A stretch of 5,425 nucleotides of DNA from Thermoplasmata archaeon (GTDB lineage Archaea > Thermoplasmatota > Thermoplasmata > Sysuiplasmatales > Sysuiplasmataceae). Below the pieces are notes generated by a model that searched no databases, had not been told where the DNA came from, and saw only the letters and a list, made by a program, of their open reading frames with translations. The stretch spans positions 1 to 5,425 of the forward strand of contig JAJYOM010000114.1 of the NCBI GenBank assembly GCA_021796175.1, written 5' to 3'. Position numbers and translations under genes: made by a program. The first letter of the stretch is position 1. Each line of letters starts with the position of its first letter. Below are positions 1 to 5,425 of the stretch, one piece after another.

Positions 1-396
1 GAGCAGTTGATAGTTGACTTTCAGAACTGCCCGGTGCAGGCCAGTCTTGGAATTCTGGGACGCAAGTGGGCTTTGCTAATTCTCAGAAACATCGGATTAT
101 ACAGGGCCAGGAGATTCTGCGAGATGCTCAGGGTCACACCCGGTCTGACCAGGCGCGTGCTGTCCATTCGGCTAAAGGAACTGGAAGAAGAGGGATTCAT
201 CAAGAGTGTCGAACGGGGCAGCGCTTATTCTGTCTGGGATCTTACCGACAAGGGCAGGGACGCACTACCCGTGCTGATGGCCCTTGTACAGTTCGGTTCA
301 AAATGGTACGCGGAGCGCGTATTTTCCGATAAGATTCCAAGAGCACTTAACGAAGTATTCGTTGAATCTTACATCACTGAGATAATGGGAAGGTAG
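1..396 (+). CDS. HxlR-family winged-helix transcriptional regulator (5' end uncertain)
   Basis: DNA-binding regulator of the HxlR family (relatives: HxlR, YodB, HypR), acting as a dimer in the cytoplasm. The frame is open to the left edge; the first possible start inside the window is TTG at 7, giving 129 residues, a normal family length, but a start upstream cannot be excluded. Numbering from TTG 7: family hallmark Cys8-Pro9, then GRKWALLILR (18-27), the usual 'GGKW..LIL' opening; recognition-helix segment 47-65 (LTRRVLSIRLKELEEEGFI), close to the family consensus; a wing around 66-78; then DLTDKGRDALPVL and a C-terminal dimerisation helix with FGSKW. The common PPRVEY wing motif is replaced by GSAYSVWDLT. 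Cys8 matches the redox-sensing cysteine of YodB/HypR; Cys38 is a second cysteine. Its target is unknown. The ABC exporter genes begin about 650 bases downstream on the same strand and are a plausible target by position only. Confidence 0.9.
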   Translation, partial: EQLIVDFQNCPVQASLGILGRKWALLILRNIGLYRARRFCEMLRVTPGLTRRVLSIRLKELEEEGFIKSVERGSAYSVWDLTDKGRDALPVLMALVQFGSKWYAERVFSDKIPRALNEVFVESYITEIMGR

Positions 397-472
397 CAGA
401 CATGGGCGCCTGTTTCCAACTTTGGTCATGAACGCAGCTTTTCGCATCGAATTGTAAAGGTGCCGGAATCTG

Positions 473-492
473 TGTTAAGAGAAGGCTTAACA
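473..492. repeat. Perfect 7-bp inverted repeat, operator-like or terminator-like
   Basis: TGTTAAG and CTTAACA are perfect reverse complements separated by six bases (AGAAGG). The site lies 76 bases after the regulator stop codon. The 20-bp dyad has the size and symmetry of an operator for a dimeric winged-helix protein. A run of five T at 504-508 begins 11 bases after the stem, so it could instead be a transcription end for the regulator gene. The sequence alone does not decide between the two. Confidence 0.45.
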
Positions 493-863
493 TCAATTCT
501 CTGTTTTTGCAGACTTCCTTCACTTCAGTCCCGTGACCCCCTTGCCGTGTCCTGCGGCAGTCCATGCAGACACCGGTGTTTCACTGGCGCCGGGGGTTAG
601 GGTCGCATCTCTGTCTCCCGGGCCGCTTGCCTTCCCCGAATTGTATGAATGATGATACCGTCCTTCTTATTCGTCCCTCTATATTCCTTGATTTTATTCG
701 CATCCGGAAGCTGCCGATTCCGTCTGGGGACATATGTCAGCACCGGAGTTAATCACGCTGGTCGGTTCTAAACTCATCTTCCTGCCTTTGGCTTACAGTT
801 GCTGAGAAGAAGTAACAGGGCCAAGAACTCGTTTCTTCTGCGCTCTCGCTTTGTTTCTCACCG

Positions 864-889
864 ACTGGCCAGTATCACAAGGTGTGATA
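864..889. promoter_or_regulatory. Cluster of overlapping palindromes, candidate operator
   Basis: Two perfect dyads sit end to end: ACTGGCCAGT (864-873), and TATCACA/TGTGATA (873-879 and 883-889) with spacer AGG, sharing base 873. In addition, the heptamer CGACTGG occurs at 862-868 and again at 897-903, on either side of the second dyad and 35 bases apart. There is no T run after it, so a terminator is unlikely. It lies about 160 bases before the exporter ATPase start, which suits an operator for that operon. The HxlR-type regulator encoded at the left end is one candidate binder, by position only. Confidence 0.45.
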
Positions 890-1048
890 ATATGTGCGAC
901 TGGTGAAACGACGTCTCATGAATCATCCGCTGTCAAGAGTGTTTGTTGCTAAGCGGCCGTCCTAGAGCTGATATAGGAATTGCTTCATCGGTTGTCAGGA
1001 GACCGTCAAGCGTCGTCTACGGTTACCACTAAAGCAGGTTATGAGGGA

Positions 1049-2068
1049 ATGTCTGGAATTACTGCTGCACAGTTAAAGCACATAATCGATGCCAGGAATC
1101 TTACGAAGGTCTACAAGGGCGAAACCAGGCCTGCAGTTGATTCTATCAGCTTCACGATTGATGAAGGTGAGGTATACGGGCTGCTCGGTCCAAACGGGGC
1201 CGGCAAGACAACAACAATCAATATGCTCACAACCAGACTGAGTTCCACTTCCGGTGATGCATCAGTTGCCGGACACGACATCAACAGGCATTCCATCAAT
1301 ATCAGAAGGATCATTGGTGTTGTCCCGCAGGATATGACTGCAGATGAGGATTTCAGCGGAATGGAGAATCTGCTCATGGTTGCCAGTTTCTATGATGTGC
1401 CGAAGAAGATTGCCGTGGAAAGGGCCAACAGACTCCTGCAGATGGTGGATCTCACGGATGCCGCTGAAAAACATGTGAGGGAGTATTCAGGCGGTATGCG
1501 GAAGCGACTGGAGCTGATAATAGGTCTCATCAATGAGCCGAAGGTCCTCTTTCTGGATGAGCCGACTCTTGGTCTGGATGTCCAGACAAGAACAGTCATG
1601 TGGGATTACATAAAAGGGCTGAAGAAGCAATTCAACATGACGATTATTCTTACGAGTCATTACCTTGAGGAAGTGGATGCGCTGGCCGACAGGGTATCCA
1701 TTGTTGACCATGGTAAGATAATTGTGACAGGCACTCCGTCAGAGCTGAAAGCTTCACTCAATGGCGACATAATTACGCTGGGGTTTCGCGATAGCAAGGC
1801 TGGCGATGTTATCAAATCCTTTCCGGGAGTGCTAGAGGTCCTGCCTTCAGCGCAGGGCACAATGAAGCTGCGGGTGGCGAATGCGGATATCGCATTGCCA
1901 AGTCTGATGGCATTTGTCTTCCAGAAGGGAATAAGCCTCACGACGCTCACGGTTCAGAAACCCTCGCTTGACGAGGTCTTCCTCCGTTACACCGGAAGGA
2001 GCCTGAGGGAGGAAGGAGCCGCTGACGGGTTCAAGACAATGATAAACATGAGGAGGGCGAGGAGGTAA
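1049..2068 (+). CDS. ABC transporter ATP-binding protein, DrrA-type (drug/antibiotic exporter family)
   Basis: ATPase subunit (339 residues) that powers the membrane permease encoded next. Motifs: Walker A GPNGAGKT (47-54), Q-loop Gln94 in GVVPQD, signature YSGGMRKR (146-153), Walker B VLFLDEP (166-172), D-loop GLD (175-177), switch His204 in TSH. After the nucleotide-binding domain comes the C-terminal extension of the DrrA/DUF4162 group, ending near SLDEVFLRYTGR (about 306-317). This places it with daunorubicin-resistance-type ABC-2 exporters, whose real substrates vary widely. Start: the frame is open back to TTG 980, but ATG 1049 is the first ATG and the conserved domain begins about 12 residues later. 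GAGGG is only one base before this ATG, and a weaker AGGT at 1036-1039 has better spacing. The last 15 residues are Arg/Lys-rich because the coding sequence doubles as the ribosome binding site of the next gene. Substrate cannot be read from sequence. Confidence 0.95.
   Translation: MSGITAAQLKHIIDARNLTKVYKGETRPAVDSISFTIDEGEVYGLLGPNGAGKTTTINMLTTRLSSTSGDASVAGHDINRHSINIRRIIGVVPQDMTADEDFSGMENLLMVASFYDVPKKIAVERANRLLQMVDLTDAAEKHVREYSGGMRKRLELIIGLINEPKVLFLDEPTLGLDVQTRTVMWDYIKGLKKQFNMTIILTSHYLEEVDALADRVSIVDHGKIIVTGTPSELKASLNGDIITLGFRDSKAGDVIKSFPGVLEVLPSAQGTMKLRVANADIALPSLMAFVFQKGISLTTLTVQKPSLDEVFLRYTGRSLREEGAADGFKTMINMRRARR
2051..2066 (+). promoter_or_regulatory. Ribosome binding site and TAATG coupling for the permease gene
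   Basis: AGGAGGG at 2051-2057 lies 10 bases before the permease ATG and a second GGAGGT at 2061-2066 lies almost on it. The ATPase stop TAA (2066-2068) shares its last A with the permease ATG (2068-2070). This points to translational coupling and equal production of the two subunits, and it fixes the permease start. Confidence 0.85.
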
Positions 2069-2859
2069 TGAGCGGTCTCTGGCCACTAATGCTCAGGGAT
2101 CTGAAGAAGTGGTACAGGAATCCTGTCTTCTTCTTCACCGGTCTTATCCAGCCATTTTTCTGGATAGCGCTGTTTGGCAGCGCTTTGTCGAAGCTGTCCG
2201 ACATACCGGGCGTTATCCCCGCCGGCAGCACCTACATAACTTACATTGTTGGCGGCGTTCTTACCATCACCGCGCTGTTTACAGGCATGTTCACCGGGAC
2301 GAACATCATATTCGACCGCAGACTAGGTCCAATGGGAAGGTTCCTCTCTTCCCCTATATCACGCAGTTCCATTGTCTTTTCAAGGATTTTCTCGGCGATG
2401 CTGAGGATACTCGTCCAGGCTGCAATACTCGTTATTGCCGCGCTCGTCCTGCCGAACGGGCTGAAGGTGCCCGCAGGCTTCTCCATTGTCGATGTGCTGG
2501 TAATACTGACCGCCATAATTCTGGTGTCGTTGATTTTTTCTTCCATGTTCAGCGTGATAGCCATCAGGATGCGGGAAATGAACACAATATTCGGCATAGT
2601 GAACCTGGTTAACCTCCCGCTCCTGTTCATGAGCTATGCTATGTTTCCCACGGATCTCATGGCGGGATGGATCGGAGCTGTGGCAAAGTACAACCCGGTA
2701 TCCTGGTCTGCGGAATCCATCCGGACAGTGATACTGAACGGCTCGCTTACAGCTTCGCAGTGGACCAGCATCGGCCAGTGGCTGGCAGGGCTGGCATTGC
2801 TCACCGCGCTGATGGTGCTTTTGACATATTACATGGCGGAAAAGGAGATCAGGGACTGA
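2068..2859 (+). CDS. ABC-2 type transporter permease, DrrB-like
   Basis: Integral membrane subunit (263 residues, typical for the family) that forms the export channel as a dimer with the upstream ATPase. The N-terminus LMLRDLKKWYRNP is the cytoplasmic amphipathic helix typical of ABC-2 permeases. Six hydrophobic segments are visible at about 20-40, 56-78, 112-129, 141-166, 173-193 and 238-256. Between segments 2 and 3 is the conserved cytoplasmic stretch FDRRLGPMGRFLSSPISRSS (82-101), which contacts the ATPase in this family. The ABC-2 signature follows segment 5: MSYAMFP (188-194), then a loop with KYNPVSWSAESIR. There is no signal peptide, as expected. The ATG overlaps the ATPase stop, so the two form one operon. 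The family handles drugs, lipids and polysaccharides; the substrate here is not predictable. Confidence 0.95.
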   Translation: MSGLWPLMLRDLKKWYRNPVFFFTGLIQPFFWIALFGSALSKLSDIPGVIPAGSTYITYIVGGVLTITALFTGMFTGTNIIFDRRLGPMGRFLSSPISRSSIVFSRIFSAMLRILVQAAILVIAALVLPNGLKVPAGFSIVDVLVILTAIILVSLIFSSMFSVIAIRMREMNTIFGIVNLVNLPLLFMSYAMFPTDLMAGWIGAVAKYNPVSWSAESIRTVILNGSLTASQWTSIGQWLAGLALLTALMVLLTYYMAEKEIRD

Positions 2860-2896
2860 GGCCTGCAACTTTCCATAAACTCTTGCAGATACGACG

Positions 2897-2922
2897 CCGG
2901 TCACAGTGCTCAGACCGGTTTT
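2897..2922 (+). terminator. Hairpin plus T-run, likely end of the exporter operon
   Basis: CCGGTC (2897-2902) pairs perfectly with GACCGG (2913-2918) across a 10-base loop, and a G-T wobble can extend the stem by one. Four T follow directly, then a T-rich stretch. It begins 38 bases after the permease stop. Archaea usually terminate on T tracts and do not need the hairpin, so the T-rich tail may be the active part. Confidence 0.55.
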
Positions 2923-2966
2923 CATCTCATTTGTTGAAAAATCTCCGCATTGCAGGGAAGCAGGTG

Positions 2967-2991
2967 CATTAACATATTGCATCAATTAATG
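2967..2991. repeat. AT-rich inverted repeat upstream of the ATPase gene promoter
   Basis: CATTAA (2967-2972) and TTAATG (2986-2991) are perfect reverse complements with 13 bases between them. The half-sites are 19 bases apart centre to centre, roughly two helix turns. The site sits just before the AT-rich promoter candidate at 3003-3015, where an activator or repressor could act. The arms are short and AT-rich, so chance is a real alternative. Confidence 0.25.
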
Positions 2992-3002
2992 ATATCCGTG
3001 AG

Positions 3003-3015
3003 ATAAAATTAAAAA
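3003..3015 (+). promoter_or_regulatory. TATA-like AT-rich promoter element for the VirD4/HerA-like ATPase gene
   Basis: The run ATAAAATTAAAAA (3003-3015) is one of the most AT-rich stretches in the gap and is preceded by a purine-rich GTGAG that could serve as a BRE. A TATA box here would put the transcript start near 3030-3035, leaving a leader of about 30-35 bases before the ATG at 3066. This assumes an archaeal promoter; no defined consensus is matched exactly. Confidence 0.4.
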
Positions 3016-3025
3016 CCACTGAATT

Positions 3026-3047
3026 GCTCACCGGGAGAGCGGTGGGC
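3026..3047 (+). promoter_or_regulatory. GC-rich hairpin in the leader of the ATPase gene
   Basis: GCTCACCG (3026-3033) pairs with CGGTGGGC (3040-3047) over eight positions, one of them a U-G wobble, closing a six-base loop GGAGAG. It ends four bases before the ribosome binding site AGGTGA. It has no T run and lies upstream of a start codon, so it is not a terminator for the exporter. It could modulate translation of the downstream gene or, as DNA, act as an operator overlapping the expected transcript start. Confidence 0.45.
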
Positions 3048-3050
3048 TGA

Positions 3051-3056
3051 AGGTGA
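3051..3056 (+). promoter_or_regulatory. Ribosome binding site that sets the start of the ATPase gene
   Basis: AGGTGA matches the archaeal anti-Shine-Dalgarno complement (GGAGGTGA) over six bases and sits nine bases before ATG 3066. No other in-frame start nearby has such a site, so it decides the start. Confidence 0.75.
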
Positions 3057-3065
3057 CAGTGATCC

Positions 3066-5425
3066 ATGGTTGAGACAAAGTTCTATCAACTCGAACTGCC
3101 CGAAACCACAGATTTGCTCCCTTCCACCCTTGTTGACAGAATTTCAGGGGGGACGTTTCCGTTCCAGCTGCTTATAGAAAGGGAGGCTTCCGGACCAATT
3201 CAGATAGTGGTCTCCTCTTCCAGCGAGATGCTTGGTCTGCTCGAATATTCGGTGGCAAGCAACGAATACAATAATGTCGTCAGGAGTATGGATGTTCTCA
3301 AATCCTCAGGATATGTTACAGCACTGAGCCTGAAGAAAACGGTTTCTGGCAGAAACCTCAGGGTTTCAGATGTGCTGAAATCAACCTTTCTCACACTCAG
3401 GGGAGGAGAGAAGCTCAGGGCTGTTCTCAGCGTCAGACCCCTCAGGAGGCTGAAATTCAGAGAGGCAACCGCAGGCAAGACATTTCTTTCGTTTTCAATC
3501 CTCTTCTCCGGCCCTGAGCAGCGGCTGAAGGAGATATTCCCCGTAGCAGCACACAGGAAGTTCTGGAAGCTGAGCAGCTCATGGAAGGCAAAGCACCGTT
3601 TCTCTCTCTGCCCGCTTGAAACTGTCGATACACTGATTCCTTCATTCAATCACCTGAGTGAAAGGACAACTGTTGTGTCCAGAAGGCACGTCCCTTTTCT
3701 CAGCGGACCATACGAAATAGAAGGCGTATCACTTTCCACGCCCTCGGGCCTGACGTCATTTCACGTGAATGACGCCTTCTTCTCCGGCAGTCAGATAGTC
3801 CTCGGAGCGACTGGTGAGGGCAAGACGACATATCTTGCAAGGGTCGTAGCTTCTCTTGTCAAAAATGGAAGGTCCGTTCTGGTCCTGGACCCTCACGGTG
3901 ATCTTGTAAGGAGAGCACTCGCGGCTCTCGGACCGACTGCAGCCCATGACAGAGTTGTATATGCAGATCCGATAGAGTCGGCAATCGGCCTGAACCCTGT
4001 TGACGTATTCAGAAAATTGACAAACAGCAGGAAAATGGTTTCACTGATTTCTGATTCAATCATACACGTGGTGAAGCTTACTTTCAGCGAGGAGTTCTGG
4101 GGACCCAGAGTGAATTTCCTTTTGACTGGCGTCCTCAGACCCATTGCACCCATTCCAGAATCCAATTTCATCGATGTTCTAGAAGTCATCGACAATCCGT
4201 TCAGCGCTCACGAACTCGCCGATTCCACACAGGATGCATCAGACAAGCAGTTTCTGACCAGGGTCCTTCCCGCCGTGAGGTCAGAATGGTGGATGTCGGC
4301 GAGGAACAAGATTGGTCTCATTGCATTGGATGACAGCGCCAGGTCAATGCTCTGCAGGCGCAAGAACAACCTTGATCTTCAGCAGCTTATCAGGAGCGGC
4401 AAATCACTCTTTCTCGATCTGGAGGGAAACAGGATAGGAAATGAGGCATCCACCCTCATAGGTTCGGTGGTGCTTGGCATGTTCTGGCTCTCGGCTTCAT
4501 CTGCCAGGGGACGTGCTACAATTGTCATTGACGAAGCGCAACGCTACCCTTCATCCATCATAGAGGAAATAGCCTCGCAGGGCAGGAAATTTGGTGTCAG
4601 TGTTGTCTTCGCCACTCAGAGCCCGTCGTTTTTCAGCTCGAAATCGCTCAGCTCAATGGGTTCAAACTTCCCCAACAGGGTTGCATTAAGGCTCGGCGAG
4701 ACCGATTCAGGACTTGCAGCACCGCTGATCGGCGGCGTGAGCGATACCGAAATAAACTCTCTCAAGCCATTCAATTTGCTTGCAAACCTCTCCGGCGAGG
4801 TAGCTCACCTGGTAACAGAGCCATTGCAGGGCGGAGACGATCTGAGGGAAAGCCTCATACGGCTTGCCAGGGAGAGCTATTCGACGGACGATGATGCCAC
4901 ACCCTCCATTCTCGCTTCGATGGAGGGACAGCTGTTCGATGTACTGCAGCTGGTAAAGATGGCCATGGTGCTTGGCAAGCAGTCATTGAGCGGACTTGAG
5001 GAAACAGGAGCCCTTTCGATGCTGAACTACAGCATTTCCGAACTGTCCATTCTTGTGGAGAGGGCAAGATCAACGGGTCTCGTGCAAAAGGCGCACCTGA
5101 AGCTGACTGTCCAGGGTCAGCAGGAAATGTACAGATTGCAGGGCGGAATCCTCGCAGGTGATGAAAAGCATCGTTCTATGGTTCTTGCACTGAAGGACTA
5201 TTTCGACTCCATGCACTTTCTTACATACATACCCCGCCAGCGCCTGGGCAGGGAAGAACCGGACCTCATGATGAAAACATCCGGCTCCATCGCTTCCATC
5301 AAATTCTATGTGGAAGTGGAGGTGGCGACGAAGTATCAGCTGGATAAAAGGAGGAAGAAGGTCGAAAGGGCGGAAAGGAATGGTGCAATCCCTCTCTTTG
5401 TGTTCGAAGAGTCCGGGCCGGCAGT
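3066..5425 (+). CDS. VirD4/TraG/HerA-like DNA-translocating ATPase with C-terminal winged-helix and nuclease-like segment (3' end cut by window)
   Basis: Open for 786 codons with no stop before the window edge. It is predicted to be a hexameric motor pumping DNA, of the coupling-protein/DUF87 class linked to conjugation, DNA processing and some defence systems. Residues 1-230: N-terminal domain without a membrane segment, unlike classical VirD4. ATPase core about 240-600: Walker A GATGEGKT (247-254, Lys253); LVLDPHGDL with DPHGD at 275-279; VVYADP and GLNP (308-311); WGPR (345-348), typical of soluble TraG-like ATPases; SLFLDLEGNRIG (447-458); Walker B IVIDEAQ (Asp489, Glu490); GRKFGVSVVFATQSPS with Arg507 and Gln518, the usual sensor region. 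Residues about 624-692 read as a winged helix (ELSILVERARSTGLVQK, then LTVQGQQEMY). From 699 on: helix, strand, PDLMM (Pro732-Asp733), YVEVEVATK (Glu750, Glu752, Lys756), helix, strand, the order of a PD-(D/E)XK nuclease-like fold. ATG 3066 is chosen for its AGGTGA site. The ATPase call is firm; the C-terminal call is inference from motifs. Confidence 0.88.
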   Translation, partial: MVETKFYQLELPETTDLLPSTLVDRISGGTFPFQLLIEREASGPIQIVVSSSSEMLGLLEYSVASNEYNNVVRSMDVLKSSGYVTALSLKKTVSGRNLRVSDVLKSTFLTLRGGEKLRAVLSVRPLRRLKFREATAGKTFLSFSILFSGPEQRLKEIFPVAAHRKFWKLSSSWKAKHRFSLCPLETVDTLIPSFNHLSERTTVVSRRHVPFLSGPYEIEGVSLSTPSGLTSFHVNDAFFSGSQIVLGATGEGKTTYLARVVASLVKNGRSVLVLDPHGDLVRRALAALGPTAAHDRVVYADPIESAIGLNPVDVFRKLTNSRKMVSLISDSIIHVVKLTFSEEFWGPRVNFLLTGVLRPIAPIPESNFIDVLEVIDNPFSAHELADSTQDASDKQFLTRVLPAVRSEWWMSARNKIGLIALDDSARSMLCRRKNNLDLQQLIRSGKSLFLDLEGNRIGNEASTLIGSVVLGMFWLSASSARGRATIVIDEAQRYPSSIIEEIASQGRKFGVSVVFATQSPSFFSSKSLSSMGSNFPNRVALRLGETDSGLAAPLIGGVSDTEINSLKPFNLLANLSGEVAHLVTEPLQGGDDLRESLIRLARESYSTDDDATPSILASMEGQLFDVLQLVKMAMVLGKQSLSGLEETGALSMLNYSISELSILVERARSTGLVQKAHLKLTVQGQQEMYRLQGGILAGDEKHRSMVLALKDYFDSMHFLTYIPRQRLGREEPDLMMKTSGSIASIKFYVEVEVATKYQLDKRRKKVERAERNGAIPLFVFEESGPA

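Larger units (their letters stand above)
397..1048. other. Long intergenic region without a convincing gene
   Basis: About 650 bases between the regulator stop and the exporter ATPase start. Short open frames exist (for example 564-752 on + and 374-565 on -), but their translations show no family motif, no ribosome binding site and no sensible composition, so I call none of them. No tRNA or rRNA fold was recognised. The region does contain inverted-repeat sites at 473-492 and 864-889, a short perfect palindrome GACATATGTC at 729-738, and a weak AT-rich element (GATATAGG, around 969-976) that could be a TATA box for the exporter operon, about 75 bases before its start. It may be a large regulatory region, hold a non-coding RNA, or be the eroded remains of a lost gene. 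Confidence 0.5.

Noticed and set aside
729..738. Perfect palindrome GACATATGTC
   Set aside because: Ten bases with no repeat elsewhere in the window and no nearby gene start; chance explains it well enough, so it is only mentioned within the gap annotation.
564..752. 62-codon open frame in the intergenic gap
   Set aside because: There is no ribosome binding site, no recognisable motif, and a composition unlike the neighbouring genes.
765..800. GGTTCTAAACTC resembling a tRNA T-arm
   Set aside because: The T-loop consensus is broken (TAAAC rather than CGANTC) and no acceptor stem, D-arm or anticodon arm can be placed around it.
2109..2612. 167-codon open frame on the + strand in another frame
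   Set aside because: It is inside the permease gene in a shifted frame; its translation is rich in His, Arg and Cys and shows no domain.
2380..2985. 201-codon open frame on the - strand
   Set aside because: It lies opposite the permease gene, has a His/Arg/Gln-rich, low-complexity-like translation and no motif. The + strand permease has clear membrane segments and motifs, so this is an antisense shadow.
3200..3649. 149-codon open frame on the - strand
   Set aside because: It is opposite the N-terminal domain of the ATPase gene, which stays open for 786 codons with good motifs. The antisense translation is Ser/Leu/Arg-rich with no recognisable domain.
1..5425. CRISPR array, insertion sequence or attachment site
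   Set aside because: No regularly spaced repeats, no transposase or integrase motifs and no long terminal repeats were seen. Any mobile-element boundary would have to lie outside the window.

Overview
The window looks like chromosomal DNA from an archaeon, or from an element living in one. By eye it is about half G+C. Arginine is written mostly as AGG/AGA, ATA isoleucine codons are common, and clear Shine-Dalgarno sites of the GGAGG/GGTGA type precede the genes. AT-rich TATA-like stretches lie in the gaps. The Thermoplasmata are a reasonable guess for the lineage, but nothing in the sequence proves it. All four genes read on the + strand.

Layout: (1) 1-396 is an HxlR-family winged-helix regulator, perhaps cut at its 5' end by the window edge. 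(2) 397-1048 is about 650 bases with no convincing gene. It holds two separate operator-like inverted-repeat sites, at 473-492 and 864-889. (3) 1049-2859 is a two-gene DrrA/DrrB-type ABC exporter operon, an ATPase followed by an ABC-2 permease. The stop and start codons overlap (TAATG) and a strong ribosome binding site lies inside the end of the first gene. (4) 2860-3065 is a gap with a hairpin/T-run terminator, an AT-rich promoter candidate and a GC-rich hairpin directly in front of the next ribosome binding site. (5) From 3066 past the right edge runs a large open frame of at least 786 codons, encoding a soluble VirD4/TraG/HerA-like DNA-pumping ATPase. After the ATPase core it continues into a winged-helix segment and then a segment with the predicted fold order and PD...ExE residues of a PD-(D/E)XK nuclease-like domain.

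How the genes may work together: the HxlR protein carries the N-terminal cysteine that senses electrophiles or oxidants in the YodB/HypR branch of its family, so it may control the drug-type exporter downstream. That is inference from position and family. The ATPase gene looks like a separate transcription unit. It is the most interesting item here, because it joins in one chain a coupling-type ATPase and a winged-helix/nuclease-like module resembling the replication-relaxation proteins of conjugative elements. This suggests a DNA transfer, DNA processing or defence function, possibly on an integrated element that continues to the right.
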